From NCBI RefSeq assembly GCF_021917145.1, contig NC_061062.1, positions 824,186-888,185 of the forward strand: a stretch of DNA of 64,000 nucleotides. Direction: 5' to 3'. Below the pieces are notes generated by a model. The model searched no databases and was not told where the DNA came from. It saw nothing but the letters and a program-made list of their open reading frames with translations. Positions 27,801-37,773 of the stretch are shown piece after piece; positions within the stretch are counted from its first letter, which is position 1; every line of letters begins with the position of its first letter. The position numbers and the translations under genes are program-made. This DNA is from Hypomesus transpacificus (lineage: Eukaryota > Chordata > Actinopteri > Osmeriformes > Osmeridae).

Positions 27801-28736
27801 CATCCAATAGCAACAAAACGCTTCACATTGCCTCCACCGTGCAGCAGTCCTCGTGAAGCAAACACATTCAAGTCTCACTATGAATGAATCATGTCCATGT
27901 TCCATATGGTCCAAATAAGCCAGAAAACCAGGTTTTGATACGGGGTAGGCTGTGTCAGAATCCAGCACCCTGTAGCTCATCCCTGAACAGCATTGGAGGA
28001 AATGAGACACAAATCTTCCAGGAGGGCAGTGCATGCCTCTGTCTCCCCCAGCCAGCGGCCCTCTTCTGGGGCTGCAGCAGCAGGGAGGACGGCCAGGGAG
28101 GAAGAAGGGAACCATTCACACACTGGCATCCAGAGAGGAAGCGCACAGCCAAATGTGTTCAGTGGAGAAGAGGGGCAGGGGGAGGGGGAGAGGGGCGGAG
28201 GGGGGGGGGGGGGGGGGGGGGAGGGGGGTACAATACAGACATACAGGCACAAAGAGGCCCTCTGTCATGGCGGTGCTGAGTGTCTGTCTAGGGATTATGA
28301 GCAGTGAAATAATGTGTGTTCTGAGCAAGCGCCCCCCCACCATGCAGGTCAACCAGACAGGAAGTCCAGCCTCATGTTAGGATCCAGACAGGAAGTCCAG
28401 CCTCATGTTAGGATCCACACATTCAGATGTTTCAGCTGCACGAGGACGGGGGATTCTCCTGTTCCAGCCAGTCACAAAGAGCCTATGCTGCCAGCCTGGA
28501 CTGTGGGGAAACCTTCTGCTTCAGCCTGGATTCTCTCTGCAGGTTCCACTGCTTGTCCACATAGGCTACTGTACCTAAACACATTAGACTCCACTAGCAT
28601 ATCACTGCACAACTGTTCTGCACTCCTGTTAGCAAAAACACAGAGACAGAAGAGGATTTGTTGAAGACCTGACTTGTGATGACGTACCTTCTCCCATGGG
28701 GGCCAGAGAGATGGTGGAGGAGGAGCCCTCTGGCAT
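3722..28736 (-). CDS. plekhg3: PLEKHG3-like Rho guanine nucleotide exchange factor
   Basis: DH-PH exchange factor for Rho-family GTPases, acting at the actin cortex. Exons, minus strand: 28736-28688 (ATG MPEGSSS), 18766-18276, 15425-15325, 13014-12945, 12853-12807, 12574-12424, 12114-11983, 11326-11144, 10998-10906, 10824-10738, 10652-10619, 10369-10268, 9236-9226 (11 bases), 8795-8433, 7458-7156, 6110-4646, 4536-3722. The phases agree throughout and give about 1,498 residues; human PLEKHG3 is about 1,220. The DH domain spans about residues 155-347 ([29 protein letters not shown]), and PH about 348-468. Conserved tail blocks follow: [26 protein letters not shown], and C-terminal [17 protein letters not shown]1 and PLEKHG2 are the alternatives; the ERPVSL N-terminus, DH-PH wording and C-terminus favour G3. 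Extra length comes from a 7-residue repeat exon and a 15-residue repeat. The weakest exons are 9236-9226 and 8795-8433. Confidence 0.85.
5655..5838 (-). repeat. plekhg3: 45-base coding repeat, four copies, in plekhg3
   Basis: Four tandem 45-base units lie inside the large plekhg3 exon and encode a 15-residue unit, [15 protein letters not shown], with variants (SARC, SEHC, SAHC). The unit length is a multiple of three, so copy changes keep the frame. Confidence 0.9.
6833..6925. repeat. (CA)n microsatellite
   Basis: About 45 dinucleotide units in a plekhg3 intron. Confidence 0.97.
7159..7395 (-). repeat. plekhg3: 21-base coding repeat encoding (V/A)EEVQAG heptads
   Basis: This array fills most of the 303-base exon 7458-7156. 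Ten 7-residue units VEEVQAG or AEEVQAG are followed by a degenerate AEEEQAEQ. The acceptor (CCTCCCAG) and donor (GTACCA) flank it, and both ends are phase 0. Valines at positions 1 and 4 give an a/d heptad pattern. Confidence 0.85.
9315..9402. repeat. 44-base direct duplication
   Basis: Two adjacent identical copies beginning caatatacagtagaataaa lie in a plekhg3 intron. Confidence 0.85.
11935..12006 (-). repeat. plekhg3: 24-base triplication across the plekhg3 exon 7 donor
   Basis: Minus strand: the exon end GTCAGGCTGCAG|GTACGA is followed by a copy ending GTCTGGCTGCAG|GTACGA and a third ending GTCTGACTGCAG|AGG. The second copy keeps a donor exactly 24 bases downstream; the third has lost the GT and carries an in-frame TGA. 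Confidence 0.8.
12228..12290. repeat. (GAGT)n/(GA)n microsatellite
   Basis: Simple tetranucleotide then dinucleotide run in a plekhg3 intron. Confidence 0.9.
13620..14440. repeat. 26-base minisatellite, about 30 copies
   Basis: Tandem units contain 'gagctgtctctgtctgggc' plus 'tgagtga', with variants ctctct, ccgtct and a shortened 'tcaggc' form arranged in repeating blocks. It lies in the intron within the DH domain of plekhg3. The open frame across it on the minus strand is an artefact of stop-poor sequence. Confidence 0.92.
18188..18269. repeat. 14-base minisatellite beside a plekhg3 donor
   Basis: About six copies of ttaccgtgacgccg start seven bases inside the intron, directly after the donor of exon 18766-18276. 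Confidence 0.9.
18777..18848. repeat. (GAGACA)n(GA)n microsatellite forming an acceptor tract
   Basis: On the plekhg3 strand this reads (CT)n(TGTCTC)n and runs straight into the acceptor TTTCCTCCACCAG of exon 18766. The microsatellite therefore serves as the polypyrimidine tract. Confidence 0.85.
19920..20140. repeat. CT-rich low-complexity tract
   Basis: Irregular ccctctctcccttcctct units in plekhg3 intron sequence; no conserved coding signal. Confidence 0.85.
24250..25000. repeat. Polypyrimidine minisatellite, about 750 bases
   Basis: Units of the form tcccctggcctccccctcc with variable (ctc)n inserts are almost purely pyrimidine on the plus strand. Long Gly/Glu/Arg or Pro/Ser/Leu frames on both strands result from the bias and show no family match. 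Confidence 0.92.
26373..26700. repeat. 41-base minisatellite, eight copies
   Basis: Eight apparently identical 41-base units starting agccccagccacacctcctc. The period is not a multiple of three, so all frames are cycled and a coding role is unlikely. Confidence 0.93.
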
Positions 28737-28749
28737 GGCCTGTGGATCT

Positions 28750-30993
28750 GCAGAGACAACACAGACAACAGGGTGAGAGCCCCACCACTGTGAACCATAG
28801 CTGCCAGGTTAGTGTCCCTGTTTACAGCACATCATTCATCTGCTGCTGCAAGTCACTCTTTCCTAATGCGTGTTTATGCACTCTGGACTTGGCCGGACAG
28901 ACCTACACATTCCAACATTCCACCAAGCTCCTTCTCTGGAGTCGGGCGATCCAGCCCGGACTTTATCAGCATGGAAAAAGTGAAACATTCTTCCCATTAA
29001 GGGGGATGCAGAGTTACTGTATGTTCAGTGGTAGCTCGTGCCAGCCACAGCCAACGTACAGACACAGCAGGCCTGGCCATGTCAGAAGGGCCCAGAACTC
29101 TCCAGGGATTCGTATGGGCATTGTTCCCACTGCAATCTCTGGCCATGGCCCCAAGCTAACAGGCTAGCTGAGGCCAGGCCAGGAACACTGCCATGGGAGG
29201 CTCGTCAATTAAGATGCACAAGAACGCTGGAGGCCAAACCCAGTGGCTGCCCGGCACATTAGGATCACTGGTTCAGCAGGGAAGGGCGCCTGCAACTGGG
29301 GAACCCTCAAGGGCTTGTGGGTTAAAAATAGGACTTCAGGAGCGCCCCAGTAGCTTGCTGGATAAGGGCACGTAGCAAGTAAGCTGAGGCCTTACCGCAG
29401 CGGCCTGGGTTCAAATCCTTTGCTGCATGTTGTCCCCTTTCTCTCTCCCTGCCTTTCCTATCACACTTCACTTAAACACAGATTACAGAAACTATGCTCT
29501 GGAGGCCTCTGTGTTGCTTTACATGCACAGGTCATTGCAAGTTGAATAACAGAACGTTATCATGTGAGAGAACAGGTGCACTAGAGGACTTTAAGGCCAG
29601 TCAATGAACAAAATACTCCTTGAAATTTTAAACACTCTTGAACACCCGGCAATTGCTTTTTGAGAGGAAAGAGGCCCGTGTAAGCTTGACCAGGAGGGTT
29701 CATAATGAAGTACAGACTATGAACACATCCGTCTGAGAACTAACCCCCCCTCCCTCCCTCCCTCACCCCCCACCCAACCCCATACTTCAGCTAAGTCTGA
29801 AACTAGGAGCTCAGAGAGTTAACTCAGCTGAAGCACCAAGGCTGTGCTAATCTCTCTGAACCCTTGTCAATGAAAGGCTAGAAGAAGGAAACAAGTTCAT
29901 GAAAACACAGGACTACTTAAGGGGTTGGGTCCATCATTTAAAATTCAACGGAAGTTGGAAAACTATCAACTATCAGATTTCAAAAGGACGCTGTTGGGAA
30001 CTGACGTTTAGCTCACATCTGACATTCCTTAGCAGCAGTTAGCTGATATTCCAAACTCAATATCAATCAAGTTTGCGGAACGAGAACAATTCTGAATCAC
30101 TGTTTTGGCAAGGCAGGGAACATGGCGTCTTACAAATCCTTGAGTAAACAGTTGGAGCTCTCTGCTGATATGGAGGCCACTCTGCAAGTCAGCCACCTGT
30201 GCTGGAGCCAAACAGATGGGAGCATTTGTTCCCACAGCTGATGAGCATGTTCGCCTCAAACTCAACCTCTCATCTGGGAATCTGGAGCTTGTTGACTAAT
30301 GGGATACAGATGCTACAACAGCCAATTAAATAGCATTTCACTGTAGAAACTGGAATGGATAACTCAATCTATCTCCCCATCAGATGATAAAACTGTTCAA
30401 TCTCTCAGTTTGCCTGATGAAGGCCACTCTGGTTTGAATGCCAGCTGAAACCTTAGTTTGAAGAACAAAGATTAGGATAGTTGTTTCACCACCCGGTCAA
30501 TGACTTGAACTTGAAAAGAGAGGAACATTCAATCACCACAACAAATGTCTCAAAATGCTCCACCCTGAAAACATGCCCATATGAGGGCAAACAAATACAC
30601 CTCTACCTTCCTGTATTTTGGATCTTAAATGTCCCTCAGCACTCTTTTTGGGCCTTTTTGGGGGGATTTAATTTTTTATTTTCAAGGATTTGTAATGGTG
30701 ACCACATACCTAACTGACATTTAAAGAAAACAAAATAAGAAACACAAACATGAACCCAGACAGCTGCCAGACACACTTTAGCTACAGCTCGCTCTCTGAC
30801 TCAGCATCCTCAAAGGAGACGATCCTGGAGAGGTGGTGGCTCTCTGGGCGTTATTCACCCTCGCCAGCTCCCTGTGTTACAGGAGAACTGAAACCCTGAG
30901 CTGGTCTGGAGAGGAAGTAAGACAGTGGAAAGAGAGACAAGGTCAGACCGTCTCTCCAGGAAGGGTCGCAGAGGGCACAGATGGGGGGGGGAA

Positions 30994-31028
<35 letters not shown>

Positions 31029-34000
31029 AGTGACATTGTCCCATTCCGAATACAGGAATTTCCTATTGTGTACCTGGAATTAAATCCATCACACTGTCTT
31101 TTGTTTTTATTCACAAGGACCTATTTTATTTTGGCATCTCACTCGGTAAATACCAGTGGAGAGTTTCTTGTCATTAATTCCAGCACGGTTTGGTGTACTG
31201 ACGTCCTTTTAATCATTCCTAACTAATCCTGTTTTTATAAGAAACACATGTAGGAAGTGACCCAGCATGACTTTCTCCCTCCTCCTCGTCCCGCCACAAT
31301 CGCTCACTCAGAATCCGGAACCTTCCGCATATTACATGCAACACTTACCTTCCCAAATCAAACCATTCACAGATGCGACAGGGACCAAGCGTGAGTGAGA
31401 AGCTAAATTTAGTCCTTATAATTGTTGTCCAAACCCTCTCTCTCACAGCCAGACAACGACCACATCACATTCCACGTCCCTCCCTCGGTCTGAGCCCAAG
31501 ACCAGGAGGATTCTGGGAGAGGGACACATGCCTCTGCAGAGACACCTCTCCCCAGGACATGGGCAGGGGCTTTAGATTCACTAAGTGATCAATTTAAAAC
31601 CCATACTGGCTTGCCAGTCTGAAAGCCCAGACCAACGAAGAGTGACTGTTTTCTTATTTCAGCTTCGTGGTTGTGTTTATATATCCTGACCTCTCACTTA
31701 CCCTCTTACCCATGTCTACCCCCACACAGAGAGAGAAAAAACACTTCTGACAAATAGCCATTCTCTCTGCCCTCGTTCCCACATTACTCCTGCTGCCCCC
31801 CCCTCACACAGGCCGCAAGACACTAACAGCTTCTCATTCACTGGAGACAGGACAATAAACCAGACACCCACACATCTCACTCCAGGCCTCAGCTAACCAG
31901 CAGCTCCATCAAGTCTCACTCCCCACAGACCTTCACCATGTGACCGTCTTGTTTAGAACGACTGTCCTGAGCTCTGTCCGGAGCAGGCTGTCAGGTAGAT
32001 CAGTAAGAGATCCAGTCCTCTGGACACCCACTGGAACCCGGAGATAAACAGTGCTGTACAAACAGGCTGCACAGACACCCAGAGACAGAATAGCCTAATG
32101 GCTGAATAATCATGACCCTCAGAGGCAAGGAAACGATGGCTATTGTCACTTTAGCAGGAATGACCATCAACTGCATGGAAGGAGAGGGCATTTTAGACTG
32201 CATATATCTCGCAAGTGAAAAGTCTTCACAATTGGAAACAAACAAAAGTAAGACTTGGGTCTATAAAAGTGATTAAGTTTTATTATCGACATAAAGTGGA
32301 GTCTGTTCTCTATTATCTTCTATGGCGTTTCTGAGGGGAAAGATGAAGTATGCAGATCAGTGAAACGCAAGTCCTGACAGTAAACAAAACGGAACATTTG
32401 AAAGTCAGCAATGCAGGCTTTCCACAGAAGCGTGACCTTTAACATCAGGTTTATGAGATGTTTGAGCCTTGTAGCACACACTCACAACACTCATACTAGC
32501 CTCCGCAGGCTCTCAAGAGCACGACAGAAAACAAAGCACACCTTCTCCTCTTTCAACGTTCGGTAGTCCTGTTTTCTTTTAAGACTGACATCTAACTCTG
32601 TCTGGGTTTGGTCACTCCATCTTGCAGAGGTTGTTGTAACTTTAAGGTCACACAAGTTAAGAACAGATAACTCGAAGGGAGCAGCTGTCTTGAAACAGAC
32701 AGTTCTCTACAGACATTGCACTAGAGACACAATTCCAAACGTGACACATTTCCACATTTGTAACACAACATATCACCAAGATGTGATTACCATTCTCTCC
32801 ATGAAGACAAGTATTGATCTAATCCTGAGAGCATTCGATAAGCTTTCATGCCACATCAAACTGAGCTAAGCTTGACTCCAAAACACAGGTTGTTTGTGTT
32901 TAGAGGCAGACTTGTAGGACACTCTTCAGGGATTTACTCTCCACAGATATGAGAACTTCAGTCACTTTGTGGGTGAGATAAAGGACACAAGTTCAGAGGT
33001 GTGAAAGTCACTGTGTGCAGCTTAACCCGTGTTAGCGCCACAACCAGACAGCAAAATACTGTCTTTCCTCTCGGTGCGTTGCAGCATACGGTGGCAAAGA
33101 GAAAAGAAACGTTACAGTGTGCCAATACCCAGAACAAGGAAGTATTTATCTTAATAGGAGAACTCAAACACGAGCCCTGAGGGTGTTCTAGAGTAGGTTA
33201 GAGTGGCATGTCTGTGTCTATAGAGGAAACATTTGTGCATACGGGGGCCAGTGAGGGTTTGTCTGAGATGTCAGACAAGGATGTTTCACAAAGAGACAGA
33301 CCTTTCATTAGCAACTGATTGATTTTGTTCCATTCTCTGTCAATGGCTGGTGGGGAAATTCTTTAAAACGATGAACAGCCTGCCGTTAGGATCCCTTCTC
33401 TTTGTCCCACTCTATCTCCCATTAGCAGAAGCAATTGGGTTTGCTAGGTCAAGTGAAAGAAATCTGATAAAAGAAGATGAATTACACATAAATAATGGGG
33501 GCCAAAGAGAATGATTCAAGATGTCGAGCTGCTAAACTCTGCTGTCCAGGCCACCACAGGAAGAAACCCCGATGATGCAGGTCACACAAGCCGATCAAAG
33601 TTCAGTCAACAGTGATACTTTTTTGAACAAACATCACTTATCTGCCCCGAAACTCGGTCCCCGCCATGCCTCAAGCCTTACCCCGATTTAGCAATGGAAA
33701 TATCACAGCTCTATTTAGAGCTGTTTGTAGCAGAATATGGGTCACTATCTACAAAGATACCCGTACAGTACAGTAGCGATGCATACCTGGGATGTAGACG
33801 GGAAGGATCATGAATATTCACAGTTGTGATTGTAATAAAAGTCAACACCTGTCTATGACTTAACACTTGTTAACAGTTCAACGTTAGGCAGCAGGAACAT
33901 GTTTAACCATAATATGAATTCGGCATACTAAACACTGGGGAATTTCACACAAACAGCTCTGCGGCTTTGATCGAAGACACTGATGGGAAGTGGAATGACA

Positions 34001-34188
34001 AAAAAAAAAACACGCATTAAAAGTGTTTAGCTTTCTGAAGAAAACACGTTAACGTTTAGTTATACTAGTTCAAATTGGATATTCCTAAATAGCATTTCTG
34101 TATAGGCGGACGTTTGTCTACACCCTTTATAAGTTACGTTTTTTTACATTTTAGTAATTTACCCCCAAATTGTGCCGCAAGACACTTA
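28750..34188. other. Probable plekhg3 intron 1, no gene seen
   Basis: No conserved protein frame was seen on either strand. It contains a tRNA-type SINE fragment (about 29335-29490) and a long poly-G tract near 31000-31027. Otherwise it is unique sequence. Confidence 0.5.
29335..29490 (+). mobile_element. tRNA-related SINE fragment
   Basis: Contains a B-box-like 'gggttcaaatcc' preceded by 'ccttaccgcagcggcc' and followed by 'tttgctgcatgttgtccc'. I recognise this as a common fish SINE head and body. The 5' A box is degenerate. Confidence 0.65.
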
Positions 34189-34450
34189 CCCAATCTTGAG
34201 TTTGGAGGACTCTCCGTCCGCTCTATTCTTGATGAAAAATGTAGATACTTCTAAATCCCTGTTGCTCCGTTACTTTCCTGTACATTGTCCAACTAGATCT
34301 GAAATCCTTGTTCTGTCCTCTGCTGACTTGCGAATCAGCTGCGAAAGTCTACGAACTCTGAACAGTGCTTGCCAAAGCCCGCCTACTTCAGTGCTTGTTT
34401 GGGGAACATTAACTACGGAGCAAACGAACCCTGAAATGATTCATGCGCAG
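34189..34450 (-). other. plekhg3: Probable non-coding first exon and promoter of plekhg3
   Basis: On the minus strand a strong donor (GTAAGT at 34188) follows an exon-like stretch with no long frame. It contains a short upstream frame of about 20 codons beginning ATGTACAGG and ending in TAG. A GGCGGGC box lies nearby. Joined to the coding exon at 28.7 kb it would supply the missing 5'UTR. The upstream boundary is a guess. Confidence 0.4.
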
Positions 34451-35179
34451 TCTGCTCAACCCAAAATAAATCTATCAAATCATCTTGTTACAATAACCAC
34501 TCGCCAGGTAAAACACAAATACATAGAAAATATGTAGAAAGTTGATCCTTTCTTACATGACATGCTTAATTTGCTTACATTACAGAATAGTCTCTTCTAT
34601 TGCTAAGAAATAACTGTAGCCTACCTTTTTACTAAATGAATGTGATTGTGTAAGCTTTATGCCCGTTACGACTTTACATTTATCAGCTACACGTGATGGT
34701 AGTTGCAGGTGAAGGGCCCTCAGTACCGTGAGTAAAGTAACCAAATGTGTCTATCTGGTGGTGAAGCATGGTACTGCAACTTACTCAGCTTCGCACCTGC
34801 AGCCTCCGGTACTGCAGAATCAATCCCCAGGCCTGCTCGAGAGGGTCACACCTCTCCTTTCGGAACGAGGGATCAGGGATGACGTCGGGGCCGTGGGTTA
34901 GGGCTTTTTAAATAACTGGGAAAGTATGCGCGACAGATTGGCCGTTTTCAAAAAGGGTAAAGGTTTAATATATGTTCATTTTACATACATTTTATAATAC
35001 ACACAACATAAAATGTATGATGAAACTTACGCCCCTGGATCACCAGGACAACCATGGCCTTTGATGGCCTGCAGTGAGGCAGGTGAAGAAGATGAAGCCA
35101 AATGTGATGACATCATGTTAGCTGTATGAATACCCTGCATAATGAAACAAGGACTCCAATTGTGTTTGTTATTTTCTAA

Positions 35180-35185
35180 TTTATT
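35180..35185 (-). terminator. spint1: Candidate poly(A) signal of spint1
   Basis: AATAAA on the minus strand about 600 bases beyond the spint1 stop codon; the AT-rich stretch between is the probable 3'UTR. Confidence 0.5.
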
Positions 35186-35788
35186 TAAGAATTGAGGATT
35201 TCTAACTGAACAGAATCTTTAAATGAAACTTACAGCTATATACAAAAGCAAATAAAAGAAAGGTTGAAAGAATATATATTTCTCCAACCTTACCTACTTT
35301 CCCCAACTTTTCTAATGCAAATAACACATTAAACTACTAAATAAAACTCAAACTAAAATACAATATTACTTCCTCTTACTATTAAGACAAAGGGCATTAT
35401 GTACATTTTCACCAGCAAACATTCAAAGTAAAACAATGATTAACTCAAACTAAACTTAAAAACTTACAGAGCAACTATGGGACGATGTTAGTTCATTATT
35501 ACAGCACTTAAAAAGAATCATGTTTACATCTGCATGACTACATAATCAACGTGCAAACTCCTTGACCAACAACATGATTTCTACTGCATCCAAACACAAG
35601 CACAATATACAGAGTCACAAAGCATAATATTTAACAGAAACCGTTGACACTTTACTCGAAGAAAACTATGCGTATGAAGATCAAACATACTCAAAGTCTC
35701 TCAAATCAAACATACATGAGTGGAAACTGTGTTTGAACCATGATCCTGTTCCTGTGGAGCAGAGCGGAGCCTGCTGCGGGGTCGAGGG

Positions 35789-37739
35789 TCAGACAGGCTT
35801 GGTGGTGGCGTTGTACACCAGCCTCTGGGTGTCCTCCATGGAGGTGAGCTGGGAGGCAGCAGGTCGCTGGTGCTGGGGCTGCTTCTTACTCCTCCCCTTC
35901 AGGAAGCAGTAGCACAGAACCCCCAGCAGGATGAATATGGCCACGCCCAGCAGCACTGCAATCACCACCACTGTAAGACGAGGACGGGAAAAACCCACTA
36001 CATCAGTCAGGACCTGCAGAGCAGCAGAACAGAATCAGAAAGATCAGAGCAGCAGCAACTCAAGAGGAACTACTGACCTGACGTGTTCTTATCATTCTGG
36101 TATTCGAAGATCTCTTTCCTGGAGTACACGTCCTGTTCTGTAGACATATGGGAGATGTGTTATTGGGTTGTTTTCTCAAAGATAGTTCGAGATAAAATAA
36201 TAATTTGTGTTTTTTCGACACAATTTCTGCAAGTTCCTGGTACACTGTGTTTATCTTTAAGCTGCTGAAGGATCAAAGAGGTGTCCATTACTAGACAAGA
36301 AAAAGACTTGCCACCCAAAACTCCCTATGCAAAAATATATATTTTTCACATTATAGTACATTTCATTCAATAATAATATTGCTATCATCATTGGCACTGC
36401 AACTGCAATGTTTTAATGATTTCTGTTGGCGTCATGTCACACCGTCCCTCCATAACACCCTACAACTACCTCCTGCCCCCCCCCCCCCTCCCCCCCGCCC
36501 CATGGCAGGAGCGTCACTACAGGCTGTACCTGTCAGGTGGGCGTGCTCACCTGTCACCGTCCTGCACGTCCTCATGCACGTCTCCTTGTCATCAAACCTG
36601 TTTTCGTTGCCTAGGCAACCGCCGTAATTGAAGCGGTAGCATTTCTGGTGGAGAGGGTTGTAGTACCATCGGGTGAAACTGTCTCTGCAGTTGCCTGTGT
36701 CCGGAGTCTCCGTACAGCGAACTGCTCAGGAGGAGGAGGAGGAGGAGGGAGAGGACGAGAGAGAAAGATGTGAAGAACCAACCTTGCCGCAAAAGAAACG
36801 TAGCCATTGGCAGAGCTCCAAGCAGCGCAGCGGTATAAAGCCAGAGCCATCCCGGAACCACAGCCCCAAAGCAGCAAGCCAAACCTTCTCACCTTTTTGT
36901 TCATCAACAGGAATCTGCAGAAGAATCTTAAACTTGTTATTCACTGAGAAAGAGCAGGAACAGGGCAGTTTAAAACAGTACATTACTACACATCACTGGA
37001 GGATCACAGGAAACCTGGAAATTAACATCTGCAGTTGAAGTTGAGTTTTGACACGGTAAATAACGGTGCCGGTGAGCTTGCGTGGCCGGTAACTCACGGT
37101 ACTCGCAGGAGGCCTCGTCTGAGCCGTCGCTGCACTGCTCCACAGAGTCACACTCCAGCCCCGCGTCCAGACAGCAGCCGTTGGAGCAGTTAAACTGGCC
37201 TGACCCACACGGCTTCCCACACATCTCGCCTACAACACACACACACACACACACACCATGAATGTTTCCCATAATAACTGTGGTGGTAAAGTTGGTTGTG
37301 TTTCCACTCACTGTCAGTTTTCCACAGAGGCCTTACCTTTAGGTGCTGGTAGAGGCCCACTGCGGCCAGCAAGGTGGTTTTCTACAACATGGTCAAAACA
37401 CAAAGGTTACACCAACATTCTGAACTATGGGTGGAAAGAGTGTGAGTGAGTGTGTGAGACAGACAGAGGGTGTGTGTGTGTGTGTGTGTGTGTGAGACAG
37501 ACAGAGGGTGTGTGTGTGAGTGTGTGTGTGTGTGTGTGAGACAGACAGAGGGTGTGTGTGTGCGTGTGAGACAGACAGAGGGTGTGTGTGTGAGTGTGTG
37601 TGTGAGTGTGTGTGTGTGTGTGTGTGTGAGACAGACAGAGGGTGTGTGTGTGAGTGTGTGTGTGTGTGTGTGTGAGACAGACAGAGGGTGTGTGTGTGAG
37701 TGTGTGTGTGTGTGTGTGTGAGACAGACAGAGGGTGTGT

Positions 37740-37773
<34 letters not shown>

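Noticed and set aside
34172..34537. Plus-strand frame of 121 codons
   Set aside because: No similarity recognised; it overlaps the probable non-coding plekhg3 exon on the other strand.
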